This document shows, piece after piece, positions 50,933 through 60,010 of a stretch of DNA of 64,000 nucleotides. Source of the DNA: Hyphomonadaceae bacterium (lineage in GTDB: Bacteria; Pseudomonadota; Alphaproteobacteria; Caulobacterales; Hyphomonadaceae). Both the position numbers and the translations under genes were made by a program. The stretch lies in the NCBI GenBank assembly GCA_024742355.1, contig JANSYM010000001.1:248001-312000 (forward strand), in the 5' to 3' direction. The notes beneath the pieces were generated by a model that was not told the origin of the DNA, did no database searches, and was given only the letters and a program-made list of their open reading frames with translations. Position 1 is the stretch's first letter, and every line of letters starts with the position of its first letter.

Positions 50933-51379
50933 ATGAGACGTTTTCTCCCGACAGCCTGGCTCGTTATGGTGCCGGTCTCGTTGCTCCTGGTATTGCTGAG
51001 CATGGCCCCGCTATTCGACTCTCAGTTTCGGCCGATCATACTGGCAAAACTGCCCAGCCCGCTGTTCTCAGTGCTGCACATTCTTGCCCTCGCGGCGCTA
51101 TACGCATTGTTCAATCGCATCGAGTCGCGCGGATTGGTGTTTGGTCTGGGATGGGTGCATCTTGTATCCGTCTTCATCACCAAGGTTGGGGAGACGAATA
51201 TTGAATATGTTCGCAATCAGATGCTGATCAGCGGAGAACGATTGCGCATTGAAGAGCTTGCAATCGCCGGAGGTATCTCCTGGCTCACTTCCATCATCAG
51301 CGTGGTTGCCTTCTTAGCGGTGGTCCTCGTGGCCTATTTCGACAGGAAAAAGCAGGCCGATCCGCAGGCCTTCGACTAG
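50933..51379 (+). CDS. Four-helix membrane protein, unknown function
   Basis: 148 aa. Four hydrophobic segments (about residues 8-27, 44-60, 68-86, 108-133) with two charged loops (KVGETNIEYVRNQ; FDRKKQADP). No family recognised. The start has no strong ribosome site. Its stop overlaps the convergent nudC stop by 4 nt. Confidence 0.7.
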   Translation: MRRFLPTAWLVMVPVSLLLVLLSMAPLFDSQFRPIILAKLPSPLFSVLHILALAALYALFNRIESRGLVFGLGWVHLVSVFITKVGETNIEYVRNQMLISGERLRIEELAIAGGISWLTSIISVVAFLAVVLVAYFDRKKQADPQAFD

Positions 51380-52293
51380 TCCCGCTCGGCCCAGGTCTTC
51401 AGGATGTGATGGGCGACAGCCATGGGCGGCGGCGCATAAATGTCGGGATGCGTTCCGGCGAGGACCTGGCGGGCTTCCTCGCGGGTGATCCAGCGCGCGG
51501 CTTCCAGCTCATCCTGCTCAACCGAGGTCTCGGTCGTGTCGGCTTCGATAATGATGCCGACCATCAGCGATGAGGGAAATGGCCAGGGCTGACAGAACAG
51601 ATATTCGGCATTGGCCGGGTCGGCCTTGATGCCGGCTTCTTCTTCGAGTTCCCGCGCCGCGGCCTGTTCGACCGTCTCGCCAGGCTCTACGAAGCCTGCC
51701 AGCGCTGACCAGAATCCAGCCGGCCAGGAAGCCTGGCGCCCGAGCAGGCATTTGTCATCCTTCACCGCCAGCATGATCGCGACCGGGTCCGTCCGCGGGA
51801 AATGCTCAGCCCCGCAGGATGGACAGACTCGCTTCCACCCGGCCTCAGCGCGTTCGCTTTCGGCGCCGCATTTCGAACAGAACCGGTGCGAGCGATGCCA
51901 TTCCAGGATGCTGCGTGCCGTCGAGGCCAGATTGGCCTGCATCAGGTTCAGGCTGCTGGCAGCGGCGCGCATATCGGTAAACTCGCCGGTGCCTTCGATG
52001 AGCGAGCCTTCGAGCTTGAACCCTGGCGCCATATTGATCGCAAAGATCGGCGCGCCGGCTTTGTCGAGGCCGAGAAAGACCCGTTCTTCCTGCGGTGTCA
52101 GGCGCGCGGCTTCGGGGCCGAGCCAAACCAGGCCCTCACCGCTGAACTCTACCAGAGGCAGGCCTTTCTGCATCAGAAAGACCAGCACATCCTCGCGCTT
52201 TATGGCCGCGTCCAGCCAGGCTTGATCGGTGCGATGGTGGGCAGCGCGATCGATGGGATGGCTGGCGAGCGGGATATCGTTTGATGTCGTCAT
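51376..52293 (-). CDS. nudC: NAD(+) diphosphatase / NAD-decapping hydrolase
   Basis: 305 aa. Zinc ribbon Cys139, Cys142, Cys157, Cys160; Nudix box GFVEPGETVEQAAARELEEEAG starts at residue 200 (shown here in part, G-x5-E-x7-R-E-x2-E-E); family motif CQPWPFPSS near 235. It hydrolyses NAD(H) to NMN and AMP and can remove NAD caps from RNA. Confidence 0.93.
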   Translation of the reverse strand: MTTSNDIPLASHPIDRAAHHRTDQAWLDAAIKREDVLVFLMQKGLPLVEFSGEGLVWLGPEAARLTPQEERVFLGLDKAGAPIFAINMAPGFKLEGSLIEGTGEFTDMRAAASSLNLMQANLASTARSILEWHRSHRFCSKCGAESERAEAGWKRVCPSCGAEHFPRTDPVAIMLAVKDDKCLLGRQASWPAGFWSALAGFVEPGETVEQAAARELEEEAGIKADPANAEYLFCQPWPFPSSLMVGIIIEADTTETSVEQDELEAARWITREEARQVLAGTHPDIYAPPPMAVAHHILKTWAERD

Positions 52294-52321
52294 GAAACTC
52301 GCTTTAACAGCTTCACCCCCC

Positions 52322-52350
52322 TTGTCACGAGGTGACCTAAGGGCGATATA
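52322..52350 (+). promoter_or_regulatory. Sigma70-type promoter of ffs
   Basis: TTGTCA (52322-52327), 17-nt spacer, GATATA (52345-52350); initiation about 7 nt later coincides with the inferred ffs 5' end at 52357. A second hairpin-like AGGGC-GATATA-GCCCT overlaps the -10. Confidence 0.7.
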
Positions 52351-52356
52351 GCCCTC

Positions 52357-52452
52357 GGAGGCTGGCGGTGGACGAGCTCCTCGCCAACCGGGTCAGGTCG
52401 GGAACGAAGCAGCCCTAACGAGTTTTTCGGTTCGGGTCATTGTCCAGTCTCC
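52357..52452 (+). ncRNA. ffs: Signal recognition particle 4.5S RNA
   Basis: About 96 nt. The closing helix pairs GGAGGCTGG (52357-52365) with CCAGTCTCC (52444-52452). The Ffh-binding domain shows GGTCAGGTCGGGAACGAAGCAGCC, the near-universal core, here with the usual GGAAG tetraloop region changed to GGGAAC. It forms the SRP with Ffh. In many alphaproteobacteria it lies directly before dnaX, but here about 3 kb separate them. Confidence 0.96.
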
Positions 52453-52539
52453 ACTTTCAGACATCTGTCACGCAACAAGACCGCCCCGGTCAGGGACGGC
52501 CTTGTGCATCACGGCCGTGCGACAAGGTGGGGGAACTCG

Positions 52540-54546
52540 CTACGGCGCGATAAAGACATTGTCCTGAATTTCATTGCCAATCTCGGTATTGTCGCGAATG
52601 ATCTCGGCCAATGTTGTGTCTCGCACTCGATCGCGTTCGTCGGCGGTGAGGTGATTTTCCCACCAGAACCGGTCAGCGTCGCGGATCGCTGTGAATTGCT
52701 GGGCCAGGATTTCCTGGAACAGTTCGCCCAGTTGTGACCCGGCAACCGGATCCTCCGACAATCCGCCGACCCAGAGGTCGATTTCATTGACGTCGCCATA
52801 GGTGTCGAACAATGCGTCCGCCAGCACGGTGTCGGAGGTAATCTCGCCAAACTGGGTGACCCGGGTCAGGCCCATGGCTTCACGCATGTCATTATAGCCT
52901 GGGACACCGTGATCGCGGCCGCGCTGGATGTTCAGCGACGCCAGGTCAAAGCCGCCGCTGCCAGGCTGGCCGAACAGGAAATTGCGAATGTCGTCGATCA
53001 CCCTGGCGTCGAGTTCCTGGTGCAGCTGGCTCGCAAACCCGCGCAGGATCGGGTCGAGATCGGTGGAACTGGTGAGCACGGACGGCGCCGCGAAGAAGGC
53101 GTCCTTCAGATCGATATGACCTCCCGCAATCTCATCGCCCGCCGCATCCAGTCGCAGCAATTGCTCATTCAACATGGAATGGCCGAGCCGGAAGGCGGCG
53201 ACGCTGAACTCGTTGAAAATGGTCGGATTGACGCTGTCATCATAGCCGGAATAGGGCGCGATCACATTGGCCCCGATCAGGGCCGGCAACCACTCATCAT
53301 AAGTGATCACCTGAATCTTGGCGATGACCAACCGGCGCGTCTGCTCGTAAACGGCCTCGACATCGGCGCTCGGATCAGAGCTCAGCAGATTCTGCGCAAT
53401 GCGATTATGCTCGCGCACAAACAGCGTGTGCATCACCGTCAGGCCGAGCTGCTCATTGGCGCGGATATCACCGGCCAGGAACAGCGTCGTCGGGTCTGAC
53501 ACAAAGCCGTTGGCATTGGTCAGACTGTCCGTGTTGAAGGGCAGAAGGTGGCCGCTGCTGGTCGCCAGGAACGGCGTTCCAGCTTCGCGCAGCGCGGCAT
53601 TGCGATCATCATCGGAGCCATAGATCATCGACCCGTCGAGCCAGCTGGTAATCTCATTCTCCTGTTCGCGCGGATTGCTCGCATCTGTCCCTGTGGCAGC
53701 GTCAAACAGCGCCCGGTTGAACGTGATCACCTGGGTACCGGTGCTGTCCGGGTCAAAGAAATGATCACCTTCTGGCACGAGGATGTCTGCGGATTCTTCG
53801 GCGCCATCGGTGAGGTCGAGGTCATGATCCACGAATTGACCCCATTGCCAGACAAAGTCGGTGCCGTTCACCGTGTTCGGCAAGGAGGTGCCTTCGGTCT
53901 GATCGGCAACGCCGTTGGACACAGCGCGCGCACTCGGCCGGTCCGGGCCGGCAAGGCTCGAAATGCCGTCGGCATAATCGACTGCAGCGAAACGTTGCAG
54001 ATGCTCGAACGTCGCGCCCCAATCGGTATTGGTGAGATTGTTATTGGTGCCATCATAGGTGCGGACCTCACGGCTATCGACCATGGGGCGGTTGCCATTG
54101 CGGCGCCCTCGGGCACGGTCGCGGCGGCTATCTCCATCGTCGGGAATGCCTTGTGGTGAGGGGCCGCGGCGCGATGTGTCATCGACGGAAACCGCAATAT
54201 CGGCAGACGCGCTCATCCCGCCGGCATCGGTTACGGTGATCCGCAGGACAATCTCGATCGGATCGTTCACATTTGGCGCCTGGAAGCTGGTCGTGAGGTT
54301 GCTGGTCGAGCTCAGCGTCACCATCGGGCCAGACACTTGCGACCAGGCAATGGTCATGGCGTCTCCATTTGGATCGCTGGCGGTCGCATTGAGTGTTACC
54401 GTGGCGCCCTCGGTGACAGACTGGGCGGTCCCGGCGCTGACGATCGGCGCGGCATTGATAATGTTGGCACCACTGTCAACGCCACCGTCGGCGCATGCCA
54501 CGAGGCTGAGCGCGATTGCGGACACATACATCGTTCGGACGGTCAT
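52540..54546 (-). CDS. Animal-type haem peroxidase lipoprotein with N-terminal Ig/PKD-like domain
   Basis: 668 aa. Lipobox LVAC (Cys18), then a PKD/Ig-like domain (residues about 30-125: VSAGTAQSVTEGATVTLNAT; DPNGDAMTIAWSQVSGP), a basic linker (RRGPSPQGIPDDGDSRRDR) and the peroxidase domain. Distal-side motif WGQFVDHDLDL, proximal-side TLFVREHNRIA with the haem His, and SLNIQRGRDHGVPGYNDMRE are classical. It probably acts in the periplasm or at the surface; halide or substrate preference is unknown. Start chosen among clustered ATGs (54552, 54546, 54531). Confidence 0.88.
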   Translation of the reverse strand: MTVRTMYVSAIALSLVACADGGVDSGANIINAAPIVSAGTAQSVTEGATVTLNATASDPNGDAMTIAWSQVSGPMVTLSSTSNLTTSFQAPNVNDPIEIVLRITVTDAGGMSASADIAVSVDDTSRRGPSPQGIPDDGDSRRDRARGRRNGNRPMVDSREVRTYDGTNNNLTNTDWGATFEHLQRFAAVDYADGISSLAGPDRPSARAVSNGVADQTEGTSLPNTVNGTDFVWQWGQFVDHDLDLTDGAEESADILVPEGDHFFDPDSTGTQVITFNRALFDAATGTDASNPREQENEITSWLDGSMIYGSDDDRNAALREAGTPFLATSSGHLLPFNTDSLTNANGFVSDPTTLFLAGDIRANEQLGLTVMHTLFVREHNRIAQNLLSSDPSADVEAVYEQTRRLVIAKIQVITYDEWLPALIGANVIAPYSGYDDSVNPTIFNEFSVAAFRLGHSMLNEQLLRLDAAGDEIAGGHIDLKDAFFAAPSVLTSSTDLDPILRGFASQLHQELDARVIDDIRNFLFGQPGSGGFDLASLNIQRGRDHGVPGYNDMREAMGLTRVTQFGEITSDTVLADALFDTYGDVNEIDLWVGGLSEDPVAGSQLGELFQEILAQQFTAIRDADRFWWENHLTADERDRVRDTTLAEIIRDNTEIGNEIQDNVFIAP

Positions 54547-54764
54547 CCTCATTCTCCCGGTCGATCCCAGGACAGCATTCACGATACATCTTTACGTGTA
54601 TAGTATGTTGTTTTATAATAATTTTTTATGCAGTTGGTGGCGACGGGATTGTGTCGCTCATTCGTTTAATGGCGCCGCGATTTTGCGCGTGCAGGCGGTT
54701 TTTCAGGTTCAGCGTTATCGGCTGGGCTGGAACAAATCAGCCCAAGCCTGCTGTCGGTCGATCT

Positions 54765-55268
54765 CTAACGCACCGCACCGATACGGGTTTGCGCAATCAC
54801 GTTGCCGCGACAGGAAACCTCGACCTGGGTGGCGGTGTTCTTCAGGATCGCAAACGATGCGCGCCGCGCCGTGCTCGGCTTTTGACCTGGAATCTGTTTG
54901 GGTGCCGACAATGCGCGGGCTGGCGGCTTGACGTGCCGACTGCCGGTATAGAACAGCGTCAGGAGGATTATGTCTTCGCGGTCGGTTTCTTTGTGGGCGA
55001 CGGCCCAGCCGGTGCCGTCGTGCACGATCAGAGCTATCGAGGCACTCACCTTCGTCCGGTCAAACCCGGGACCCGGCATCATGTTACGATAGGCCCTAAG
55101 ATCTATCTGCGACGGGCAGGCTTGTGATGCCGCGGAGAGTTTCTGAAGCGGTGATTCTTGTTTCTCAGATTCGACAGGCTTTAGGGGCGCTTCTGGCGTT
55201 GCATCCTGGCTGGCGCACGCGCCAATCATGATGGATGTCAGAATTGCTGCGAAGACGGTTTTGATCAT
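54765..55268 (-). CDS. Hypothetical lipoprotein
   Basis: 167 aa, lipobox IGAC (Cys17). A short acidic linker is followed by a domain with two Cys (SQACPSQIDLRAYRN; VEVSCRGNVIA) that may form a disulfide. No family recognised. It lies between the peroxidase and dnaX with its own spacing, and belongs to the insert that separates ffs from dnaX. The 218-nt AT-rich spacer on its right in the minus direction (54547-54764) holds promoter-like TATTAT/TACTAT but no gene. Confidence 0.7.
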   Translation of the reverse strand: MIKTVFAAILTSIMIGACASQDATPEAPLKPVESEKQESPLQKLSAASQACPSQIDLRAYRNMMPGPGFDRTKVSASIALIVHDGTGWAVAHKETDREDIILLTLFYTGSRHVKPPARALSAPKQIPGQKPSTARRASFAILKNTATQVEVSCRGNVIAQTRIGAVR

Positions 55269-55446
55269 GGCAGTATCGTAGCAAATCCAGGAGAATGGGA
55301 AATGGGGAGAACTACCCAATATAAGGCAATCCGCGACACCTTGAACAGGTGACGCCGACGGATGCGATGCGGCGATGCGGGAAATCTGTGGGCAGTGGCG
55401 CTGATCGCTTGCCGTCCCCCCCGAGTCCCTGCCATAAGCGTTGACG

Positions 55447-57198
55447 ATGACCGATGCGCCGGAAACCCCTGAGGAGAACGAACGCGATGATGCGACGTTT
55501 TCTATGTTCGGAGACGCCGAAATGGGCGTGCCGAAGGATGAAGGCTATCAGGTCCTGGCGCGCAAATACCGGCCCCGTCTGTTCTCAGATCTGATTGGTC
55601 AGGAAGCCATGGTGCGGACGCTGAAAAACGCGTTCGAGACCGGCCGCGTGGCGCATGCTTTCATGCTGACTGGCGTCCGCGGCGTCGGAAAGACGACGAC
55701 GGCGCGCCTGCTCGCCCGCGCCCTGAACTATTCCCGCGAGGGGCATGACGAACCCAGTATGGAGCTCGATCCACCGGGCGACTTCTGTGCCGCGATCATG
55801 GCGGGCAATCATCCCGATGTTCTGGAGCTGGACGCCGCCTCGCGGACCGGCGTGGCGGATATGCGCGAGTTGCTCGACGGCGTGCGCTACTCACCCGTGT
55901 CGGCGCGCCACAAGGTCTACATCATCGACGAAGTGCACATGCTGTCCACCGCGTCTTTCAATGCCTTGTTGAAGACGCTGGAAGAACCACCAGCCCACGT
56001 GAAGTTCATTTTTGCGACAACAGAAATCCGCAAAGTCCCGATCACCGTCCTGTCACGATGTCAGCGCTTTGACCTGAAACGGCTCGAAAGCGAAGCGCTC
56101 TCGAAACATCTGGCCAAGATTGCCGAACGGGAAAAAGCGAATGTCTCCGAAGAGGGGCTCGCGCTGATCGCCCGCGCGGCAGAGGGATCTGTGCGCGATG
56201 GTCTGTCAATCTTGGATCAAGCGATCGTCCAGGCCTTGGACGGGGACGAGGTGACGGGCGAACGCGTGCGCGACATGCTCGGCCTCGGCGACCGGCTGCG
56301 CCTGCTCGATGCGTTCGAATTCGCCATTCAGGGCGAAGCGCAAAAGGCTGTGGACGAAGTCGCTGACCAGGTCCGCGCCGGGGCCGACCCACTCGTCATC
56401 CTGAAGGACATGCTGGAAATTGCGGCCGACATCGCGACGGTGCAGGCCGCCGGCAACAATTACCAACTGCCCGGACCCGCAGACTGGACGCGCCGGACGC
56501 ATGAGATTGCCGCGAACCTGACGCCTGCACAGGCCCAGCGCAATTGGCAAATCCTGCTATCCGGCTATCGCGACACCCAGACCGCGCCCGAGGCGGACAC
56601 GGCTTTGCGCATGGTCGTCCTGCGCCTGGTTTCAGCAGCGCGCCTGCCAAGCCCGGAAGACGCCGCGCGTCTGCTCAGCGGGGGAGGGGCCACGGGCGGC
56701 GCGGGAAAGTCTGACGCAGCCGCGGCATCGCCGTCCGGCGGCGCGCAAGCCGTCGTGCAACTGGTTCAGCCGAGCGAACAGGCGCTCGCCAATTTCCGCG
56801 ATGTTCTCAACCGGCTCGATACACGCAAGGAAGCGCGGCTGTGGGGCGAAGCACGCAAATATATTCGCGCCGAGAATTTCCGGCCTGGCCGCCTGGTCTG
56901 CGCTGTGGACCCTGGCGCACCAAAAGATCTGCTGCGCCGCCTGACCGATTTTCTCGAATATGAAACCGACATGGACTGGGATGTTGCTCTGTCTGACTCG
57001 TCGGTCGAAACCCAGAAAGAGACAGAGACGCGCGTGCGTGGAGAATTGCTCGCCGATGCGGCTGAGCACCCGGATGTCGCCGCGGCGCTGCAAGCGCTCC
57101 CCGGTGCGCAAGTTGTCGATGTCGAACGCAGCGCGCCCCTTGATCCGGCCACGCTCACCGACAATGTCGTGCCTCTGAAACGCACCTCAAAAGGCTAG
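55447..57198 (+). CDS. dnaX: DNA polymerase III subunits gamma/tau
   Basis: 583 aa. Walker [10 protein letters not shown] (76-84), the DEVHMLS Walker B and sensor motif [19 protein letters not shown]. The zinc-finger region of E. coli DnaX is largely absent; only one Cys (PGDFCAAIM) remains in that stretch, as in other alphaproteobacteria. It loads the clamp and links polymerase to helicase. ATG 55447 follows the TTG at 55441. Same strand and order as ybaB downstream. Confidence 0.95.
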   Translation: MTDAPETPEENERDDATFSMFGDAEMGVPKDEGYQVLARKYRPRLFSDLIGQEAMVRTLKNAFETGRVAHAFMLTGVRGVGKTTTARLLARALNYSREGHDEPSMELDPPGDFCAAIMAGNHPDVLELDAASRTGVADMRELLDGVRYSPVSARHKVYIIDEVHMLSTASFNALLKTLEEPPAHVKFIFATTEIRKVPITVLSRCQRFDLKRLESEALSKHLAKIAEREKANVSEEGLALIARAAEGSVRDGLSILDQAIVQALDGDEVTGERVRDMLGLGDRLRLLDAFEFAIQGEAQKAVDEVADQVRAGADPLVILKDMLEIAADIATVQAAGNNYQLPGPADWTRRTHEIAANLTPAQAQRNWQILLSGYRDTQTAPEADTALRMVVLRLVSAARLPSPEDAARLLSGGGATGGAGKSDAAAASPSGGAQAVVQLVQPSEQALANFRDVLNRLDTRKEARLWGEARKYIRAENFRPGRLVCAVDPGAPKDLLRRLTDFLEYETDMDWDVALSDSSVETQKETETRVRGELLADAAEHPDVAAALQALPGAQVVDVERSAPLDPATLTDNVVPLKRTSKG

Positions 57199-57210
57199 AA
57201 CGGACCTTCC

Positions 57211-57534
57211 ATGACCGACCTTACCAAGATCATGCAACAAGCGCAGGAAATGCAGTCCAAGATGCAGGATGCGCAGGCCAAGATCGAGCAAACCGAAGCC
57301 GAAGGCATTGCCGGCGCCGGGCTCGTCGCGGTGACGCTCAAAGGCAAGGGCGAACTGGTCTCGATCAAGATCGATCCGTCGCTGATGTCCGATGATGCCG
57401 AGATCGTCGAAGATCTGGTCAAAGCCGCGCATCGCGAAGCGCGCAAGAATCTCGATCAGGCCATGGAAGCGGCGATGAAAGAAGCCACGGCCGGGTTTGG
57501 CGGCATGATGCCTGGCTTCAAGATGCCGTTCTAG
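57211..57534 (+). CDS. YbaB/EbfC nucleoid-associated protein
   Basis: 107 aa. Begins MTDLTKIMQQAQEMQSKMQD with the coiled-coil start, conserved LKGKGELVSIKIDPSLM, and ends GGMMPGFKMPF. DNA-binding protein usually in an operon with dnaX and recR. It follows dnaX by 12 nt, but recR is 3.9 kb away across an inverted block, which is unusual. Confidence 0.95.
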   Translation: MTDLTKIMQQAQEMQSKMQDAQAKIEQTEAEGIAGAGLVAVTLKGKGELVSIKIDPSLMSDDAEIVEDLVKAAHREARKNLDQAMEAAMKEATAGFGGMMPGFKMPF

Positions 57535-59291
57535 TCTTCGTCCGTTTCGGCGACATTCTCATCCGCCATCTGGTATTCCGTCTCGCGTTCTGACGCGATC
57601 AGGGCGCGCACGGCTTCGGTCTCATAGCCCATTTCCTCGAGCGCTCGGGCTGACATCTGCAAGCCCGCTTCAATCGCATCCGGGATGACATAAGTGGCAC
57701 CCGCCGTGTAAAGCGACCGGGCATGGTCAGCGTCGCGCGCGCGGGCCAGGATCGGCACATCCGGGCGGCCGCGGCGGGCGGTCCTGACCATGGATTCGGC
57801 GCGGCTGGCATCGTCCAAGGTGACCACGACCATGCCGGCGTGGGCCAGTCCGGCTTTTTGCAACACTTCCTCGCGCCCGCCATCGCCGAAGTAGACATGC
57901 CAGCCATCGCGTCGCTGTTGGGCGACGCGATTGGGGTTGGTTTCCAGTCCGACAATTTCCGCCTGCTCGCGGTCCAGGATGTGTGCCACAGCGCGGCCGA
58001 CACGGCCAAAGCCGGCGACGATGACATGTCCCTCGGCATCGCTGAAATCGTCCGGCAGGGGATGTGCTTCGCCTTTTGGTGTCACGCGTTCGGCCAGCCA
58101 GATGCCGCCGCGCCAGCTGATTGTGACGATCAGCATGGACAGGGCGACGATCGCCGTCAGCACGGTCGTGGTCTCCGCCAGGAGCGTGCCGGCAGCCAGG
58201 CCCGCGCCAAATATGACGAAGGCGAATTCGCCCGCTGGCGCCAGCAGAGACGCGGCTTCGACCGCGACGGGCCAGGTGCCTGAGAAGATCCGCACGGCGA
58301 TGAGCGCGATAATGGCTTTGACGATCAACAGAGCCAGGAGACCACCAAACACCATCGGCCAGTTATCGACCACGACACTGAGATCGATGGCCAGGCCGAC
58401 GGTCAGGAAGAACAGGCCGAGCAGCAGGCCCTTGAACGGTTCGAGATCGATTTCGGTCTGGTGCTTGAACTCGGTCTCGCCCAGCAGCAAGCCGGCGAGA
58501 AACGCCCCGAGCGCGAGAGACAGGCCGGCATTGGCGGTGATGACGGATGCCCCGACCACGGTCAGCAGCGTGATCGCCATCAGGAAGTCCCGTCCCCCGG
58601 CATGCGCGGCCAGGCGGAACAGGTGGCGCAGCAGGAAGCGCCCGATGACGAAAATGACCAATAGGGCGATCAATCCGTTCAGCAGCGCCTGGCCCAGCAC
58701 GGCGACAAGCCCGGCATCGCTCTGGCTGGCGGTAAAGCCGACAAAGATCAGGATTGGCGCCACCAGGATGTCCTGGAAAAGCAACACGCCCAGAGCTGTT
58801 CGCCCGACCGGGCCTGCGGCGAGTTTCTTCTCGGTCAGGACCTGCATGACGATGGCAGTTGATGACAGCGCCAGCGCCAGGCCGATAATCGCGGCAGCCG
58901 CCGGGGGTTGGCCAAGCAGATAGGCGACATAGCCGATGATGATCGCGCTGAGCAGTGCCTGCATCGTGCCGGCCCCGAACACGGTGCGCTTCAGGGCCCA
59001 GAGCTTTTCGAAAGACAGTTCCAACCCGAGCAGGAAGAGCAGGAAGAGCACGCCGAGTTCTGCAAAGGGCGCCGCGGCTACGGGATCGGAGATGGTCAAA
59101 TATTCGAGAAGCGGCAGCTGCTCGCTAAAGGCGCTGAAGCCGCTCGGGCCAAGCGCAATCCCGGCCAGGATAAACGCGACGACGGCCGGCAATTTCAAGG
59201 CGCGCAGGATCGGCACAACCAAGCCGGCCGCCAGGAGAAACACCAAGGCGTCCTTGATCAAGATTTCCTGACCTTCATGCCCTACGGCCAT
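57531..59291 (-). CDS. CPA2-family cation/proton antiporter (KefB/KefC-like)
   Basis: 586 aa. About 12 helices with LGLELSFEKLWALKR and the GFSxxFVFL-type core (LALGAFLAGLLLGETEFKHQ), then an RCK/TrkA-N domain (GHVIVAGFGRVGRAVAHILD) that binds NAD(H) or glutathione adducts and an acidic C-terminus. It probably exchanges K+ for H+ under electrophile stress. The 3' end meets ybaB by 4 nt overlap (57531-57534). Orientation is opposite to dnaX-ybaB-recR. Confidence 0.9.
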   Translation of the reverse strand: MAVGHEGQEILIKDALVFLLAAGLVVPILRALKLPAVVAFILAGIALGPSGFSAFSEQLPLLEYLTISDPVAAAPFAELGVLFLLFLLGLELSFEKLWALKRTVFGAGTMQALLSAIIIGYVAYLLGQPPAAAAIIGLALALSSTAIVMQVLTEKKLAAGPVGRTALGVLLFQDILVAPILIFVGFTASQSDAGLVAVLGQALLNGLIALLVIFVIGRFLLRHLFRLAAHAGGRDFLMAITLLTVVGASVITANAGLSLALGAFLAGLLLGETEFKHQTEIDLEPFKGLLLGLFFLTVGLAIDLSVVVDNWPMVFGGLLALLIVKAIIALIAVRIFSGTWPVAVEAASLLAPAGEFAFVIFGAGLAAGTLLAETTTVLTAIVALSMLIVTISWRGGIWLAERVTPKGEAHPLPDDFSDAEGHVIVAGFGRVGRAVAHILDREQAEIVGLETNPNRVAQQRRDGWHVYFGDGGREEVLQKAGLAHAGMVVVTLDDASRAESMVRTARRGRPDVPILARARDADHARSLYTAGATYVIPDAIEAGLQMSARALEEMGYETEAVRALIASERETEYQMADENVAETDED

Positions 59292-59374
59292 GGCGATTTC
59301 CTGCTTTGCACAGGATCAATGTAACGCGTTCGGCCTTGAGAGAAAGGCGGCATCTTGTTGATGGATCGGGTTTT

Positions 59375-60010
59375 TTACGCGTTGAGCAATCGGTCGCTGA
59401 GCGCTGCGTCGAGTTGGGTGGCGGCGTCGGGCGTTAGCGCGTGCCTGAACAGGGTCAGGTGCTGCTGCACGGCGCTCGCCACGGCGCCAGATCCGATATC
59501 GCTATCGGCGCCGCTCTCACGCAGGAATTCGAGATGGTAACGCAGAATGATGACCATGTTCGTGGCCAGTTCCGGCAGGCGCTCGCGATTCATGTCGAGG
59601 TGCCCAGCTTTGACCATGGCATGCAGGAAGGTCTGAAACTGCGCCAGCGTATCGCGATAAATACCCGGCAGGCGTTCCAGGAGCTGATCGGTATGTTCGC
59701 CATAATCGGCCTGATCGCGATACAGGAAGCGGTAACGGCGGATTTCTGACACCAGCGCTTCGATCATGTTGGCATAGTCTTCCAGGACACGGGTTTCGTC
59801 ACTGGGTAAAAGGGCGAGCCGGTGCTCCACCTCGTCCAGAAAACCGTCACTCAGCGCTTCAAGCAAAGCGCGCTTGTTCTTGAAATGATACCAGAGATTG
59901 CCTTCGGCAATGCCGCATTCCGCCGCGAGGTCAGCGGTGGTGACATTGCCAAAGCGACGCGCGTTGAACAGTTCGCGCGCCGTTTTCAGGATGCGGTCCC
60001 GGGTCTTCAT
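59375..60010 (-). CDS. TetR/AcrR-family regulator
   Basis: 211 aa. Helix-turn-helix RILKTARELFNARRFGNVTT then ECGIAEGNLWYHFKNK. Its start overlaps the stop of the P450 gene by 4 nt (60007-60010), so the regulator is cotranslated downstream of the P450. A TAGGGT-GATA-ACCCTA dyad before the P450 is its probable operator. Confidence 0.9.
   Translation of the reverse strand: MKTRDRILKTARELFNARRFGNVTTADLAAECGIAEGNLWYHFKNKRALLEALSDGFLDEVEHRLALLPSDETRVLEDYANMIEALVSEIRRYRFLYRDQADYGEHTDQLLERLPGIYRDTLAQFQTFLHAMVKAGHLDMNRERLPELATNMVIILRYHLEFLRESGADSDIGSGAVASAVQQHLTLFRHALTPDAATQLDAALSDRLLNA

Noticed and set aside
55447-57198. Programmed frameshift in dnaX producing gamma
   Set aside because: I see no A-rich slippery heptamer with a following hairpin inside the frame.
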